In this document: positions 1 through 6,115 of the stretch, piece by piece
Layout of the letters: each line of letters starts with the position of its first letter
How positions within the stretch are numbered: position 1 is the stretch's first letter
Source: CAZXCQ01 sp964639275
Lineage (GTDB): Bacteria; Desulfobacterota; DSM-4660; Desulfatiglandales; Desulfatiglandaceae
Length of the DNA: 10,110 nt
Direction: 5' to 3'
NCBI GenBank assembly: GCA_964639275.1
Contig: CAZXCQ010000228.1
Coordinates: forward strand, 1 to 10,110
Notes under the pieces: generated by a model
Seen by the model: only the letters and a program-made list of their open reading frames with translations
Databases searched by the model: none
What the model was told of the DNA's origin: nothing
Program-made: the position numbers and the translations under genes

Positions 1-26
1 TATTGGAATATAGCCAAGGAGACAAT

Positions 27-1202
27 TCAATATAAAAACATCGGCTTTCCACTCACATGTCTTACCTTTGGCCGATATCGCTCTACATCATAGAGCTCCC
101 TAACGTCCACTCGTTTTTGACCGGTAGTGATGGTACTCAAGGGGATATCGGTGTAAATACCCCTGCTGAGGGCTGTGAGGCGCCCATAGATCGCCTTTAG
201 AAAGAGATCGATTGCCATGTTGGCAAAATTTACAGCCACCATGAGATCAAGCGAATCGGGGGCTCCACTTCTCATCAGATAGGAAAGCCTTTGATTGAGG
301 ACATCCTCTCCTGTCAGTTCTTTGAGGAGGGCGCCTGTTTCTTCGCCGATGCCCCCGAGTCTGGAGTGCCCGTATGCGTCTGATTCACCAGACATTATCA
401 TTTTCCCCCTGATCATCCTGGCACCCTCTGAGATGGTGATCATGGCATAGTTTTTGGGATTGGCCTTTTTGTCTTCAAGGATAAGCTCGGCGAGCTTCTT
501 GGGGTCAAAAGGCACCTCAGAGATAATTGCCCTGTCTGCGCCGGCCAAATAGGCCGATATCAAGGAGGTTTCACCGCAATAACGTCCAAAGAGCTCGATA
601 ACAGCGATCCTCTCGTGTGAACCAGTACAGGTCCGGAGGGCATGTATAAAGCCCACCCCCCTGGTAACGGCGGTTGAAAAGCCAATGCAGTAGTCTGTGC
701 CAAAGACGTCATTATCCATGGTCTTGGGAATGGCTATCACGGGAAACCCTTCGCGGTGCAATCTTTCTGCAAAGCTCAGGGTGTCGTCGCCCCCTATTGG
801 GATGACGGCGTCAATTGCGTTCTGTTCAAGTGCCTTTAGAATCCTGGCCGTAAAATCTTTGACATCCTCTCCCTTTTTGAATGCCTTCCTCAGAAATTCC
901 GGGGCGTCCCTTTTTTTTACAGCGCTGGGATTCGTTCTCGATGTGTGAAGGTAGGTCCCGCCGTAACGATCGATCGTCCTGACCTCGGCGGGTTCAAGCT
1001 GCTGAAGACACCGCTTTGCTGATTCAGGATCTTCAGAATTATACTCCAGTAACCCGGCCCAACCGCGTCGAATGCCTATTGGCCGGATGCCCTCGCTTGC
1101 TGCCCTATAAACCAGGGTCTTGATGCACGCGTTGAGACCCGGAACGTCACCGCCACCGGTCAGAATTGCGATTGCCGGCCTCTTCTTAACCCCTTTTTTC
1201 AT
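27..1202 (-). CDS. pfp: 6-phosphofructokinase, PPi-dependent signature
   Basis: Phosphofructokinase of the PfkA superfamily, 391 residues from the chosen start; it interconverts fructose 6-phosphate and fructose 1,6-bisphosphate in cytosolic glycolysis. Seen: the N-terminal phosphate loop GGGDVPGLN (residues 16-24), GGDD (137-140), catalytic PKTMDND (159-165), ELFGRYCGE (203-211), SEG (258-260) and RSGAPDSLD (311-319). In the family, ATP enzymes carry Gly at the last position of GGDG and Gly in PGTIDND; Asp140 and Lys160 here are the pair that marks PPi use, so PPi is the expected donor and the reaction would be reversible. The reading frame extends 23 codons further upstream (to 1271), but the Met at 1202 has AGAGGA eight bases before it and the homologous sequence begins there. 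The stop is TGA at 29-27. It is divergent from a PFK-2/FBPase-2 gene. Biochemical donor choice is inferred from signature residues only. Confidence 0.93.
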   Translation of the reverse strand: MKKGVKKRPAIAILTGGGDVPGLNACIKTLVYRAASEGIRPIGIRRGWAGLLEYNSEDPESAKRCLQQLEPAEVRTIDRYGGTYLHTSRTNPSAVKKRDAPEFLRKAFKKGEDVKDFTARILKALEQNAIDAVIPIGGDDTLSFAERLHREGFPVIAIPKTMDNDVFGTDYCIGFSTAVTRGVGFIHALRTCTGSHERIAVIELFGRYCGETSLISAYLAGADRAIISEVPFDPKKLAELILEDKKANPKNYAMITISEGARMIRGKMIMSGESDAYGHSRLGGIGEETGALLKELTGEDVLNQRLSYLMRSGAPDSLDLMVAVNFANMAIDLFLKAIYGRLTALSRGIYTDIPLSTITTGQKRVDVRELYDVERYRPKVRHVSGKPMFLY

Positions 1203-1210
1203 CGAGAAGA

Positions 1211-1216
1211 TCCTCT
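1211..1216 (-). promoter_or_regulatory. Ribosome binding site of the phosphofructokinase gene
   Basis: AGAGGA on the minus strand lies eight bases before the ATG at 1202. It decides the start in favour of this Met over the longer open frame beginning at 1271, which would add 23 residues unlike the family and would run into the repeat starting at 1265. Confidence 0.7.
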
Positions 1217-1264
1217 GGTACAAATAAGATTCTGTGGTAATGTAAAGGCCAGAATGCAGCCTAT

Positions 1265-1346
1265 GTAACACTTTAGCCTCTTGAAACTCGACCGGTAGGC
1301 ATTCCGAATCCCTATTACCCAGCTTTCAAAGTGCCAAAGTGTTACC
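1265..1346. repeat. Intergenic repeat, copy A, with inverted ends
   Basis: The segment begins with GTAACACTTTAGC (1265-1277) and ends with GCCAAAGTGTTAC (1333-1345), which are inverted copies of each other with one mismatch, giving an 81-bp unit resembling a miniature inverted-repeat element or a structured repeat. Its internal part (1266-1337) aligns over its whole length with 5091-5159 (copy B), sharing TAACACTTT at the left, ATTCCGAA in the centre and AAGTGCCAA at the right, with only three bases of length difference. It sits in the spacer between the two divergent sugar-phosphate genes. Whether it is mobile, an RNA structure or a regulatory element cannot be told from two copies. Confidence 0.6.
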
Positions 1347-1361
1347 TTAAATTAAGGTAAC
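1341..1361. promoter_or_regulatory. Perfect 21-bp palindrome, candidate operator
   Basis: GTTACCTTAA and TTAAGGTAAC form perfect 10-bp arms around a single central A. A dyad of this size and symmetry, AT-rich at the centre and placed between two divergent genes (about 140 bp before the phosphofructokinase start and 290 bp before the PFK-2/FBPase-2 start), is typical of a homodimeric repressor or activator site. The left arm overlaps the right end of the intergenic repeat, so it could instead be part of that repeat. No T-run follows, so it is not an intrinsic terminator. The cognate regulator is not in the window. Confidence 0.45.
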
Positions 1362-1620
1362 AGGATGACCGTGTCAAGATGATTCGGGTCGCCCTCATCT
1401 GCAGAGCGTTCAACCGCGATCTGGATCTGGTGCTGACAGGATGCCAGAAAAGATTGTTCGCATCGATTCAAGGGTTCTAACAAGGAGTGAAAATCGCTGT
1501 ATCTCAGAAATTTCAAGATCCAGTCTCAATTTCAACTCAGGATCTGGAGGATTCCCACCGGTGTAACTCCGGGTTGAAGTTTGCAGGAGAGATGTCAAAG
1601 CGGGAGTCAAGAATTTTGGA
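1362..1620. other. Intergenic stretch without recognised gene
   Basis: About 260 bases between the palindrome and the promoter-like sequence of the PFK-2/FBPase-2 gene. A 66-codon minus-strand open frame here (1410-1610) has no recognisable protein features and no good ribosome binding site. The words AGATCC (1518 region) and GGATCT (about 1540) form a short inverted pair with a long loop. No tRNA or convincing RNA fold was seen. Confidence 0.4.
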
Positions 1621-1648
1621 TTGCACTTTTTGGATCAATGTCTAAATT
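1621..1648 (+). promoter_or_regulatory. Possible sigma-70 promoter of PFK-2/FBPase-2
   Basis: TTGCAC (1621-1626) and TAAATT (1643-1648) are separated by 16 bases and resemble -35 and -10 boxes. A transcript starting about seven bases after the -10 box would begin at or next to the ATG at 1655, which would explain why that gene has no Shine-Dalgarno sequence (leaderless initiation). This is a pattern match only. Confidence 0.3.
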
Positions 1649-1654
1649 TGCATC

Positions 1655-2872
1655 ATGAACGACAAGAAGCTATTCATCGCCATGGTCGGGCTTCCTGCCA
1701 GAGGAAAGTCCACCATTGCCAACAGGCTAAAAGAGAACCTGACCATGGACGGGATAAAAACGCGGATTTTCAACAACGGGGACCTGAGAAGAAAACTCAC
1801 CGGGGAAGACACAACCAGCCCTGCATTTTATGACCCGGAAAACACATATGGCACGGCGATCAGAGAGAAGATTGCCTTGACCAATATTGCTCGTGCCAAG
1901 GCATTCATTCGAAAAGGGGGCCAAGTGGCCATTTTAGATGCCACAAACGTCAGCCTCCGGAGAAGAGAAAAAATTGTCGAGCTGGTCAGAGACCAACCCC
2001 TTCTCTTTGTCGAATGTATCAATGAGGATAAGGAGATCTTGAAGGCCAGTACAGAGAAAAAAGTAGCCCTTCCGGAGTTCAGTCACTTGCCAAAAGAGAC
2101 CGCGATTCATAGCTTCAGACAGCGCGTCAGTTATTATCATTCCATTTACACACCCCTTAAAGATGAGGCGAATTTTGTCAAATTGGATTCCCTGTACAAC
2201 AAGATCTTTCGGGAGGAGATCAAAGCCGATATCCCGTATTACGACCGGATCAGGGATTCTCTGGTTACCGATACCGTCAAAAACCTTTTCCTGATCAGGC
2301 ATGGGGAGACCTACTTCAACCTTCAGAACAGGATCGGTGGGGATTCCGCTCTGACTGAAAATGGGAAAGCCCAGGCTATGGCATTGGCCCGATTCTTTGA
2401 GAATAAGAAGCTCCCTTTTATTTTTACCAGCCAGAAAAAACGGGCCATCCAGACAGCGGTCCCTATCAAGGAACTGCAGGGGCACTGTACTATCATCCCC
2501 CTGGCGGAATTCGACGAAATCGATAGCGGCGTGTGTGAGCGCATGAGCTATGAGGAAATCCGGGAAAAAATGCCCTACGTATATTTTCCCCGGAAGAAAA
2601 ATAAATATGATTATATATACCCCCAAGGGGAAGGTTATGTTACCATGAAGGAGAGGGTGGACAGGGGAGTCAAGAAGGCGATCTATTTGAGCGGGAACTC
2701 CCCGAACATTATGATCATCGGCCACCGGGCCGTAAACCGGATGATCCTTTCACACTTTCTTTTCCGCAGAAAAGAGGATGTCCCATATATTTATGTCCCG
2801 CAAGACAAATTCTACCATATTGTAGCCACCCAGTACAAAAAGCTCTTCCAGTTGAAGCGGTATGAGCCTTAG
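1655..2872 (+). CDS. Bifunctional 6-phosphofructo-2-kinase/fructose-2,6-bisphosphatase
   Basis: A 405-residue two-domain enzyme predicted to make and break fructose 2,6-bisphosphate. Kinase domain (about 1-205): strand then P-loop GLPARGKS (12-19), NNGDLRRKL (40-48), FYDPEN (58-63), DATN (95-98), KKVALPEF (135-142, whose Lys136 aligns with the ATP-site Lys of animal enzymes) and RVSYYHSIYTPL (157-168), the family's fructose 6-phosphate region. Histidine-phosphatase domain (about 208-405): RHGET (215-219) with phospho-acceptor His216, Asn222, GGDSALT (228-234), Arg263, Glu288 in EFDEIDSGVCE, Arg313/Lys317 and His357 in GHRAVNRM. All catalytic residues I can align with the mammalian PFKFB proteins are present, so both activities are expected. 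The long N- and C-terminal regulatory tails of animal isoforms are absent. It is divergent from a PPi-type phosphofructokinase, the class activated by this metabolite in plants. No Shine-Dalgarno is evident; the next Met (residue 10) would remove the first strand. The activity balance and the in vivo role are inference. Confidence 0.93.
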   Translation: MNDKKLFIAMVGLPARGKSTIANRLKENLTMDGIKTRIFNNGDLRRKLTGEDTTSPAFYDPENTYGTAIREKIALTNIARAKAFIRKGGQVAILDATNVSLRRREKIVELVRDQPLLFVECINEDKEILKASTEKKVALPEFSHLPKETAIHSFRQRVSYYHSIYTPLKDEANFVKLDSLYNKIFREEIKADIPYYDRIRDSLVTDTVKNLFLIRHGETYFNLQNRIGGDSALTENGKAQAMALARFFENKKLPFIFTSQKKRAIQTAVPIKELQGHCTIIPLAEFDEIDSGVCERMSYEEIREKMPYVYFPRKKNKYDYIYPQGEGYVTMKERVDRGVKKAIYLSGNSPNIMIIGHRAVNRMILSHFLFRRKEDVPYIYVPQDKFYHIVATQYKKLFQLKRYEP

Positions 2873-3100
2873 AACAATTCCAACCACCCGCCTGCCGATG
2901 CTAACTGCTAAGGACTTCTATTAAGAAAAAGATCCTATCTGAAGGGTGTGGGGTGTGGGTTGAACTTGGAATATCTTGCCATGAGTCTGGCCCGATGTTA
3001 TGGTAAACGCCTTTTGGATATGGCCTGAAGTCTTTTTGTTATGGATCAGTTGACCAGGTACCCAATATCTCAAAAGGATAACCCATGAAAGGAGGGTAAA
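2873..3100. other. Spacer before the TIGR04076 gene
   Basis: These 228 bases carry no open frame that looks like a gene. No clear intrinsic terminator follows the PFK-2/FBPase-2 stop. TTGACC at 3050-3055 resembles a -35 box but lacks a well-spaced -10 partner. The end of the stretch provides a strong ribosome binding site (AAAGGAGGG) for the next gene. Confidence 0.35.
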
Positions 3101-3418
3101 ATGCCAAAGGTAAGAATCACGGTGGTCAAAAAGGTAAACAACAGGGATCTATACGGTGAAAATCTCCCAGCTGCTTTTGATGAAAACCGAATCAAGCCGG
3201 AGTGCGATCGGTTCTCGGTCGGCCAGGAATTTATTGTTGACAGTCATAACTGCCCTGAGGGTTTCTGTAACTGGGCATTTGCCGATATCCAGAGAGATCT
3301 CGTGCATGTCCTTTATGGAGGCTATTACCCCTGGATGAAAGAAAAAGGTGTCGCCATCTCATGCTGCACCGATGGGCTCAGGCCTGTAATTTTCAAGCTG
3401 GAGAGCATAGAGGACTAG
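3101..3418 (+). CDS. TIGR04076 family small cysteine-containing protein
   Basis: A 105-residue soluble protein of unknown function that I recognise as the TIGR04076 family. Seen: an N-terminal KVRITVVKKV strand (3-12), Cys35, then CPEGFCNWAFADI (51-63) and CCTDGLRPVIF (88-98), the family's hallmark blocks, giving five cysteines (35, 51, 56, 88, 89) that could bind a metal or be redox active. There is no signal peptide or membrane segment. The start is firmly set by AAAGGAGGG five bases before the ATG. A probable terminator follows, so it is likely transcribed alone or as the last gene of its unit. Related proteins are widespread in anaerobes; no reaction has been assigned that I know of. Confidence 0.85.
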   Translation: MPKVRITVVKKVNNRDLYGENLPAAFDENRIKPECDRFSVGQEFIVDSHNCPEGFCNWAFADIQRDLVHVLYGGYYPWMKEKGVAISCCTDGLRPVIFKLESIED

Positions 3419-3438
3419 ATTTATTTTATGCTCCAAGA

Positions 3439-3467
3439 ACCAGGATCTGAATCCGGGTCAATTTTTT
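3439..3467 (+). terminator. Probable intrinsic terminator after the TIGR04076 gene
   Basis: ACCAGGAT (3439-3446), loop CTGA and ATCCGGGT (3451-3458) pair as an 8-bp stem with one A/G mismatch, followed by CAA and six T (3462-3467). It lies 20 bases after the stop codon, where a rho-independent terminator for the small gene would be expected. It separates that gene from the acyl-CoA synthetase gene. Confidence 0.55.
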
Positions 3468-3575
3468 ATCACAGACGTGAAGAGGCATCGTTTCCCTTTA
3501 TGCACAAGGAACCTTGCGTATCTATCCCTGTCTCGGAGGTATCCGACCCGATTACTACTATCAGCAGCATTCAAA

Positions 3576-3581
3576 GAGGAG
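3576..3581 (+). promoter_or_regulatory. Ribosome binding site deciding the acyl-CoA synthetase start
   Basis: GAGGAG (within AAAGAGGAGAAG) lies just before the ATG at 3585. It favours that Met over the GTG at 3477, whose 36 extra codons have no ribosome binding site, start almost inside the preceding terminator and do not resemble the family. Confidence 0.65.
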
Positions 3582-3584
3582 AAG

Positions 3585-4994
3585 ATGCGATCAATTCGTG
3601 AAGTGATGGAGTCCAGGAGTGTGATCGTGGTCGGGGCCTCCCAGGACCACTCCAAACCCGGCGCTATGCTGATCAACATACTGAGAAAGTCCAAATTTCA
3701 AGGCCTGGTCGCCGGGGTTAACCCGAAAGGAGGAGAGGTCCACGGCGTAAAGCTCTATCCCAGGGTCGAGGACGTCCCATTCGAGGTCGATCTGGCCTCG
3801 ATCATCATCCCACCCAGGGGCGTGCCCGGAACGGTGGCTGACTGCGCCCGCAAAGGGGTCAAAGGGGTGGTCATCTCTTCGGAGGGGTTTGCGGAATCCG
3901 GTCCCGAAGGGCAGGCCATCCAGGAGGAAATCCGTGGCATCCTCAAGTCCGCAGGCATGCGGGGGTTTGGGCCTAACACCCTGGGAATTCTGAATACCGA
4001 CACAGGTCTAACCACCTCCTACTTCGCAGATCACAACATGCTCAGCCCGGGGTCGATCGGGTTCGTCTCTCAGTCAGGAATCTTTGTCGGGGCCCTGCTG
4101 GGGTACCTCAGCTCCTTCCCGGTCTATCGGCTCTCCAAGGGCCTGGGCCTGGGGAACAAGGTGGACGTGGACGAGATAGATGCCCTGGACTATCTAAAGG
4201 AAGACGAAAAGACCCGCGTCATCGGGCTCTATCTGGAAGACACTCGGGACGGCCGACGCCTCCTGGAGGCGGCCCGGGAGACGGTCGGACAAAAGCCCGT
4301 CCTTTTGATAAAAGGGGGCCGCACCAAAGAAGGGGGTCGGGCCATGGTGTCGCATACGGCCAGCCTGGCCGGAGACGACAGCGTGTTTGATGGGGCCCTC
4401 CGCCAGGCCGGCGTCATGCGCGTCAGCCGGATCGACGAACTCATGGCCGCCTTTATGGGTTTTCAGTGGGCACCCCTTCCCAGAGGCAACAACCTGGCCT
4501 ACATCACTTACAGCGGGGCACAGGCAATTTTGAGCGTGGATACCACCGTGGAGGAAGGACTTGGCGTGGCCCCCTTCTCGGATCGGACGGATGAGAGGCT
4601 GTCCCGGGTGATCGCCACCAGAGCCAAGCGGATCAACCCCATTGACATCTATCCAGACATGAACGTCCACGGCTTTGAAAAAACCACCACAGAAATCCTC
4701 AAGGCCCTCCTGGACGACGACCAGGTTCACGGGATCATCTTCATCGGCTTCGCCTTGGGCAGCGGGAGAAGTATGTATCGGCCCCTGATCGAAATCATCA
4801 AGGAGAGGCCGAACAAACCAGTCTTTTTCTCGGTGCTGGGAAAGGGGGATGAGGTGAAGGAGTCCACCGAGTACCTGCTCGAACAACAGCTCCCGGTCTA
4901 CCTCTTTCCCGAGACGGGGGTCTGGGTCTTTTCTCAGATGCGGCGGTATGCCAGGACCCTGGAGCAGATCGATTTGTCTCGCAACCCAAGATAA
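3585..4994 (+). CDS. Acyl-CoA synthetase (ADP-forming), alpha subunit
   Basis: A 469-residue CoA-binding and phospho-histidine subunit of the ADP-forming acetyl/acyl-CoA synthetase family (related to succinyl-CoA synthetase alpha), which couples acyl-CoA + ADP + Pi to acid + ATP + CoA in the cytosol. Domains in order: Rossmann CoA-binding (about 1-130) with VVGAS (15-19), NPKGG (46-50) and GPNTLGILN (129-137); first ligase/flavodoxin-like domain with SQSG (162-165), GNKVDVDEIDALDYL (190-204) and GGRTKEGGRAMVSHTASLAG (244-263), in which His257 is the expected phosphorylated His; then a second flavodoxin-like domain (about 300-455). The family's usual GPNCLG has Thr for Cys. The length matches the alpha part alone: the ATP-grasp beta part is neither fused nor encoded elsewhere in this window, so the partner must be distant. 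The acyl substrate cannot be read from the sequence. Confidence 0.9.
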   Translation: MRSIREVMESRSVIVVGASQDHSKPGAMLINILRKSKFQGLVAGVNPKGGEVHGVKLYPRVEDVPFEVDLASIIIPPRGVPGTVADCARKGVKGVVISSEGFAESGPEGQAIQEEIRGILKSAGMRGFGPNTLGILNTDTGLTTSYFADHNMLSPGSIGFVSQSGIFVGALLGYLSSFPVYRLSKGLGLGNKVDVDEIDALDYLKEDEKTRVIGLYLEDTRDGRRLLEAARETVGQKPVLLIKGGRTKEGGRAMVSHTASLAGDDSVFDGALRQAGVMRVSRIDELMAAFMGFQWAPLPRGNNLAYITYSGAQAILSVDTTVEEGLGVAPFSDRTDERLSRVIATRAKRINPIDIYPDMNVHGFEKTTTEILKALLDDDQVHGIIFIGFALGSGRSMYRPLIEIIKERPNKPVFFSVLGKGDEVKESTEYLLEQQLPVYLFPETGVWVFSQMRRYARTLEQIDLSRNPR

Positions 4995-5014
4995 ATCCTG
5001 CCTGCAAGATTTAT
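4991..5014 (+). other. Small stem-loop overlapping the stop codon
   Basis: ATAAATC (4991-4997) and GATTTAT (5008-5014) are perfect 7-bp inverted arms with a 10-base loop, beginning at the last codon of the acyl-CoA synthetase gene. The stem is AT-rich and no T-run follows, so it is a weak terminator candidate at best; it may protect the transcript end. Confidence 0.3.
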
Positions 5015-5090
5015 GATTCGGCGGATGTGCCCAAGGCGATCATCGCAACCAGGTCTCGAGGGGCTGTCTCTGTGTGACAAAAAAGGAGAA

Positions 5091-5159
5091 TAACACTTTT
5101 GTCTTTTAAAACCCGGGGTATGGGGATTCCGAACCCCCATCCCTCTCTCTAAGTGCCAA
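5091..5159. repeat. Intergenic repeat, copy B
   Basis: A diverged copy of the element at 1266-1337: both begin TAACACTTT, carry a CTNTTNAAAC block (N marks variable bases), centre on ATTCCGAA with C-rich sequence after it, and end AAGTGCCAA, with 69 against 72 bases. In this copy ATGGGG (5120-5125) can pair with CCCCAT (5135-5140) around the central block, so the centre folds as a hairpin. The inverted right end seen in copy A is lost (TTTTCAG instead of AGTGTTACC). It ends about 35 bases before the lyase start codon and so would lie in that gene's leader if transcribed from upstream. Confidence 0.6.
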
Positions 5160-5194
5160 TTTTCAGAAAGCTAAATTGATACAAAGGAGAAGAA

Positions 5195-6052
5195 ATGCAC
5201 TTTCGAGAGCTGATAGAAACCCAGGACATTATTATTGCACCAGGGGCCTATGATGTTGTCTCTGCTCAAATTATTGAAAAGGCCGGATTTCCTGTTGCCT
5301 ATATCACCGGTTTGGGAAATGAGGCCAGCGACTTGGGCTCCCCTGATTTGGGTCTATCCACATCCACAGAGCTCATCAGAAGAGCGGGCAATGTGGTCCG
5401 ATCAGTCAGTGTACCGGTTGTCTGTGACGCTGATACGGGTTTTGGGGGCGCATTGAATATGCACCGAACCATCAGGATGTTTGAATCTGCCGGGGTCACC
5501 GGAGTCCATATCGAAGACCAGACACTCCCCAAAAGGTGTGGGGTATTGGCTGGCAAAAAGGTCGTCCCGGCGAAGGATTTTGCAAAAAGGGTCAGGGCGG
5601 CTGTGGATGCGCGGGCAAGCAAAGACTTCGTGATAATCGCCAGAACGGATGCCAAGGCATCGCTCGGAATCGAGGAGGCTATCAGAAGATTGAATCTGTA
5701 CGTAGAAAATGGCGCTGATATGGCCATGGTGGGGGATTTCTATGGTCTTGATGAGTACAAACGGATTGTCACCAAGGTAAAGGCACCCATCGTTGCATGT
5801 GCCTCCGCCCATGCCCATTTCTCCCTTCAGCCTGATTTTGGTATTGATGAATGGAAAAGCGCCGGAGTCAGGATGGTACTCTACTGGCACCTTCCCCTCT
5901 TTGCCGCCATGAAGGCGGTAACAAGGGTCGTAAACATGCTAAAGACTACCGGGACCACCCGACAGATGAGTGAAGACCTCATCGCGTATGAGGAGTACGA
6001 AGAAGTGGTAAAATTATCAAAATGGTTAAAGATAGATGAGGAATATGGATAG
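5195..6052 (+). CDS. Isocitrate lyase/PEP mutase superfamily enzyme
   Basis: A 285-residue TIM-barrel enzyme of the superfamily that includes methylisocitrate lyase (PrpB), oxaloacetate decarboxylase and carboxyphosphonoenolpyruvate mutase; members make or break C-C or C-P bonds of 2-oxo acid derivatives with Mg2+. Seen: PGAYDVVSAQIIEKAGF (16-32), YITGLG (36-41), Mg-binding DADTGFG (78-84), GVHIEDQ (103-109), KRCG (113-116) with Cys115 where lyases have the catalytic Cys, and ARTDA (149-153). Two departures from true methylisocitrate lyases: KRCGH is KRCGV, and the FPEA block after GADM is MVGD (178-181). So the precise reaction is uncertain; a lyase on a 2-substituted malate/citrate-type acid is plausible. 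The start is set by AAAGGAG six bases before the ATG. No prp genes are adjacent. Confidence 0.88.
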   Translation: MHFRELIETQDIIIAPGAYDVVSAQIIEKAGFPVAYITGLGNEASDLGSPDLGLSTSTELIRRAGNVVRSVSVPVVCDADTGFGGALNMHRTIRMFESAGVTGVHIEDQTLPKRCGVLAGKKVVPAKDFAKRVRAAVDARASKDFVIIARTDAKASLGIEEAIRRLNLYVENGADMAMVGDFYGLDEYKRIVTKVKAPIVACASAHAHFSLQPDFGIDEWKSAGVRMVLYWHLPLFAAMKAVTRVVNMLKTTGTTRQMSEDLIAYEEYEEVVKLSKWLKIDEEYG

Positions 6053-6115
6053 TAAGTGACCCATAAGCCAGAGGTCGATTTGACCCCATTTCCTCTGATT
6101 TGTAGAATGGAGTGA

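Noticed and set aside
1410..1610. A 66-codon minus-strand frame in the divergent spacer
   Set aside because: No ribosome binding site, no family resemblance and no protein-like pattern; more likely chance in non-coding DNA.
1934..2725. A 263-codon minus-strand open frame opposite the PFK-2/FBPase-2 gene
   Set aside because: The plus strand encodes a complete, motif-rich enzyme over the whole span; the opposite frame has no recognisable domain and is a codon-bias shadow.
3533..3546. TCGGA-GGTA-TCCGA small hairpin before the acyl-CoA synthetase gene
   Set aside because: Five-base arms are common by chance and there is no T-run or conserved context to support a function.
4194..4886. A 230-codon minus-strand open frame opposite the acyl-CoA synthetase
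   Set aside because: It has low-complexity composition, no motifs and lies wholly inside a firmly identified gene.
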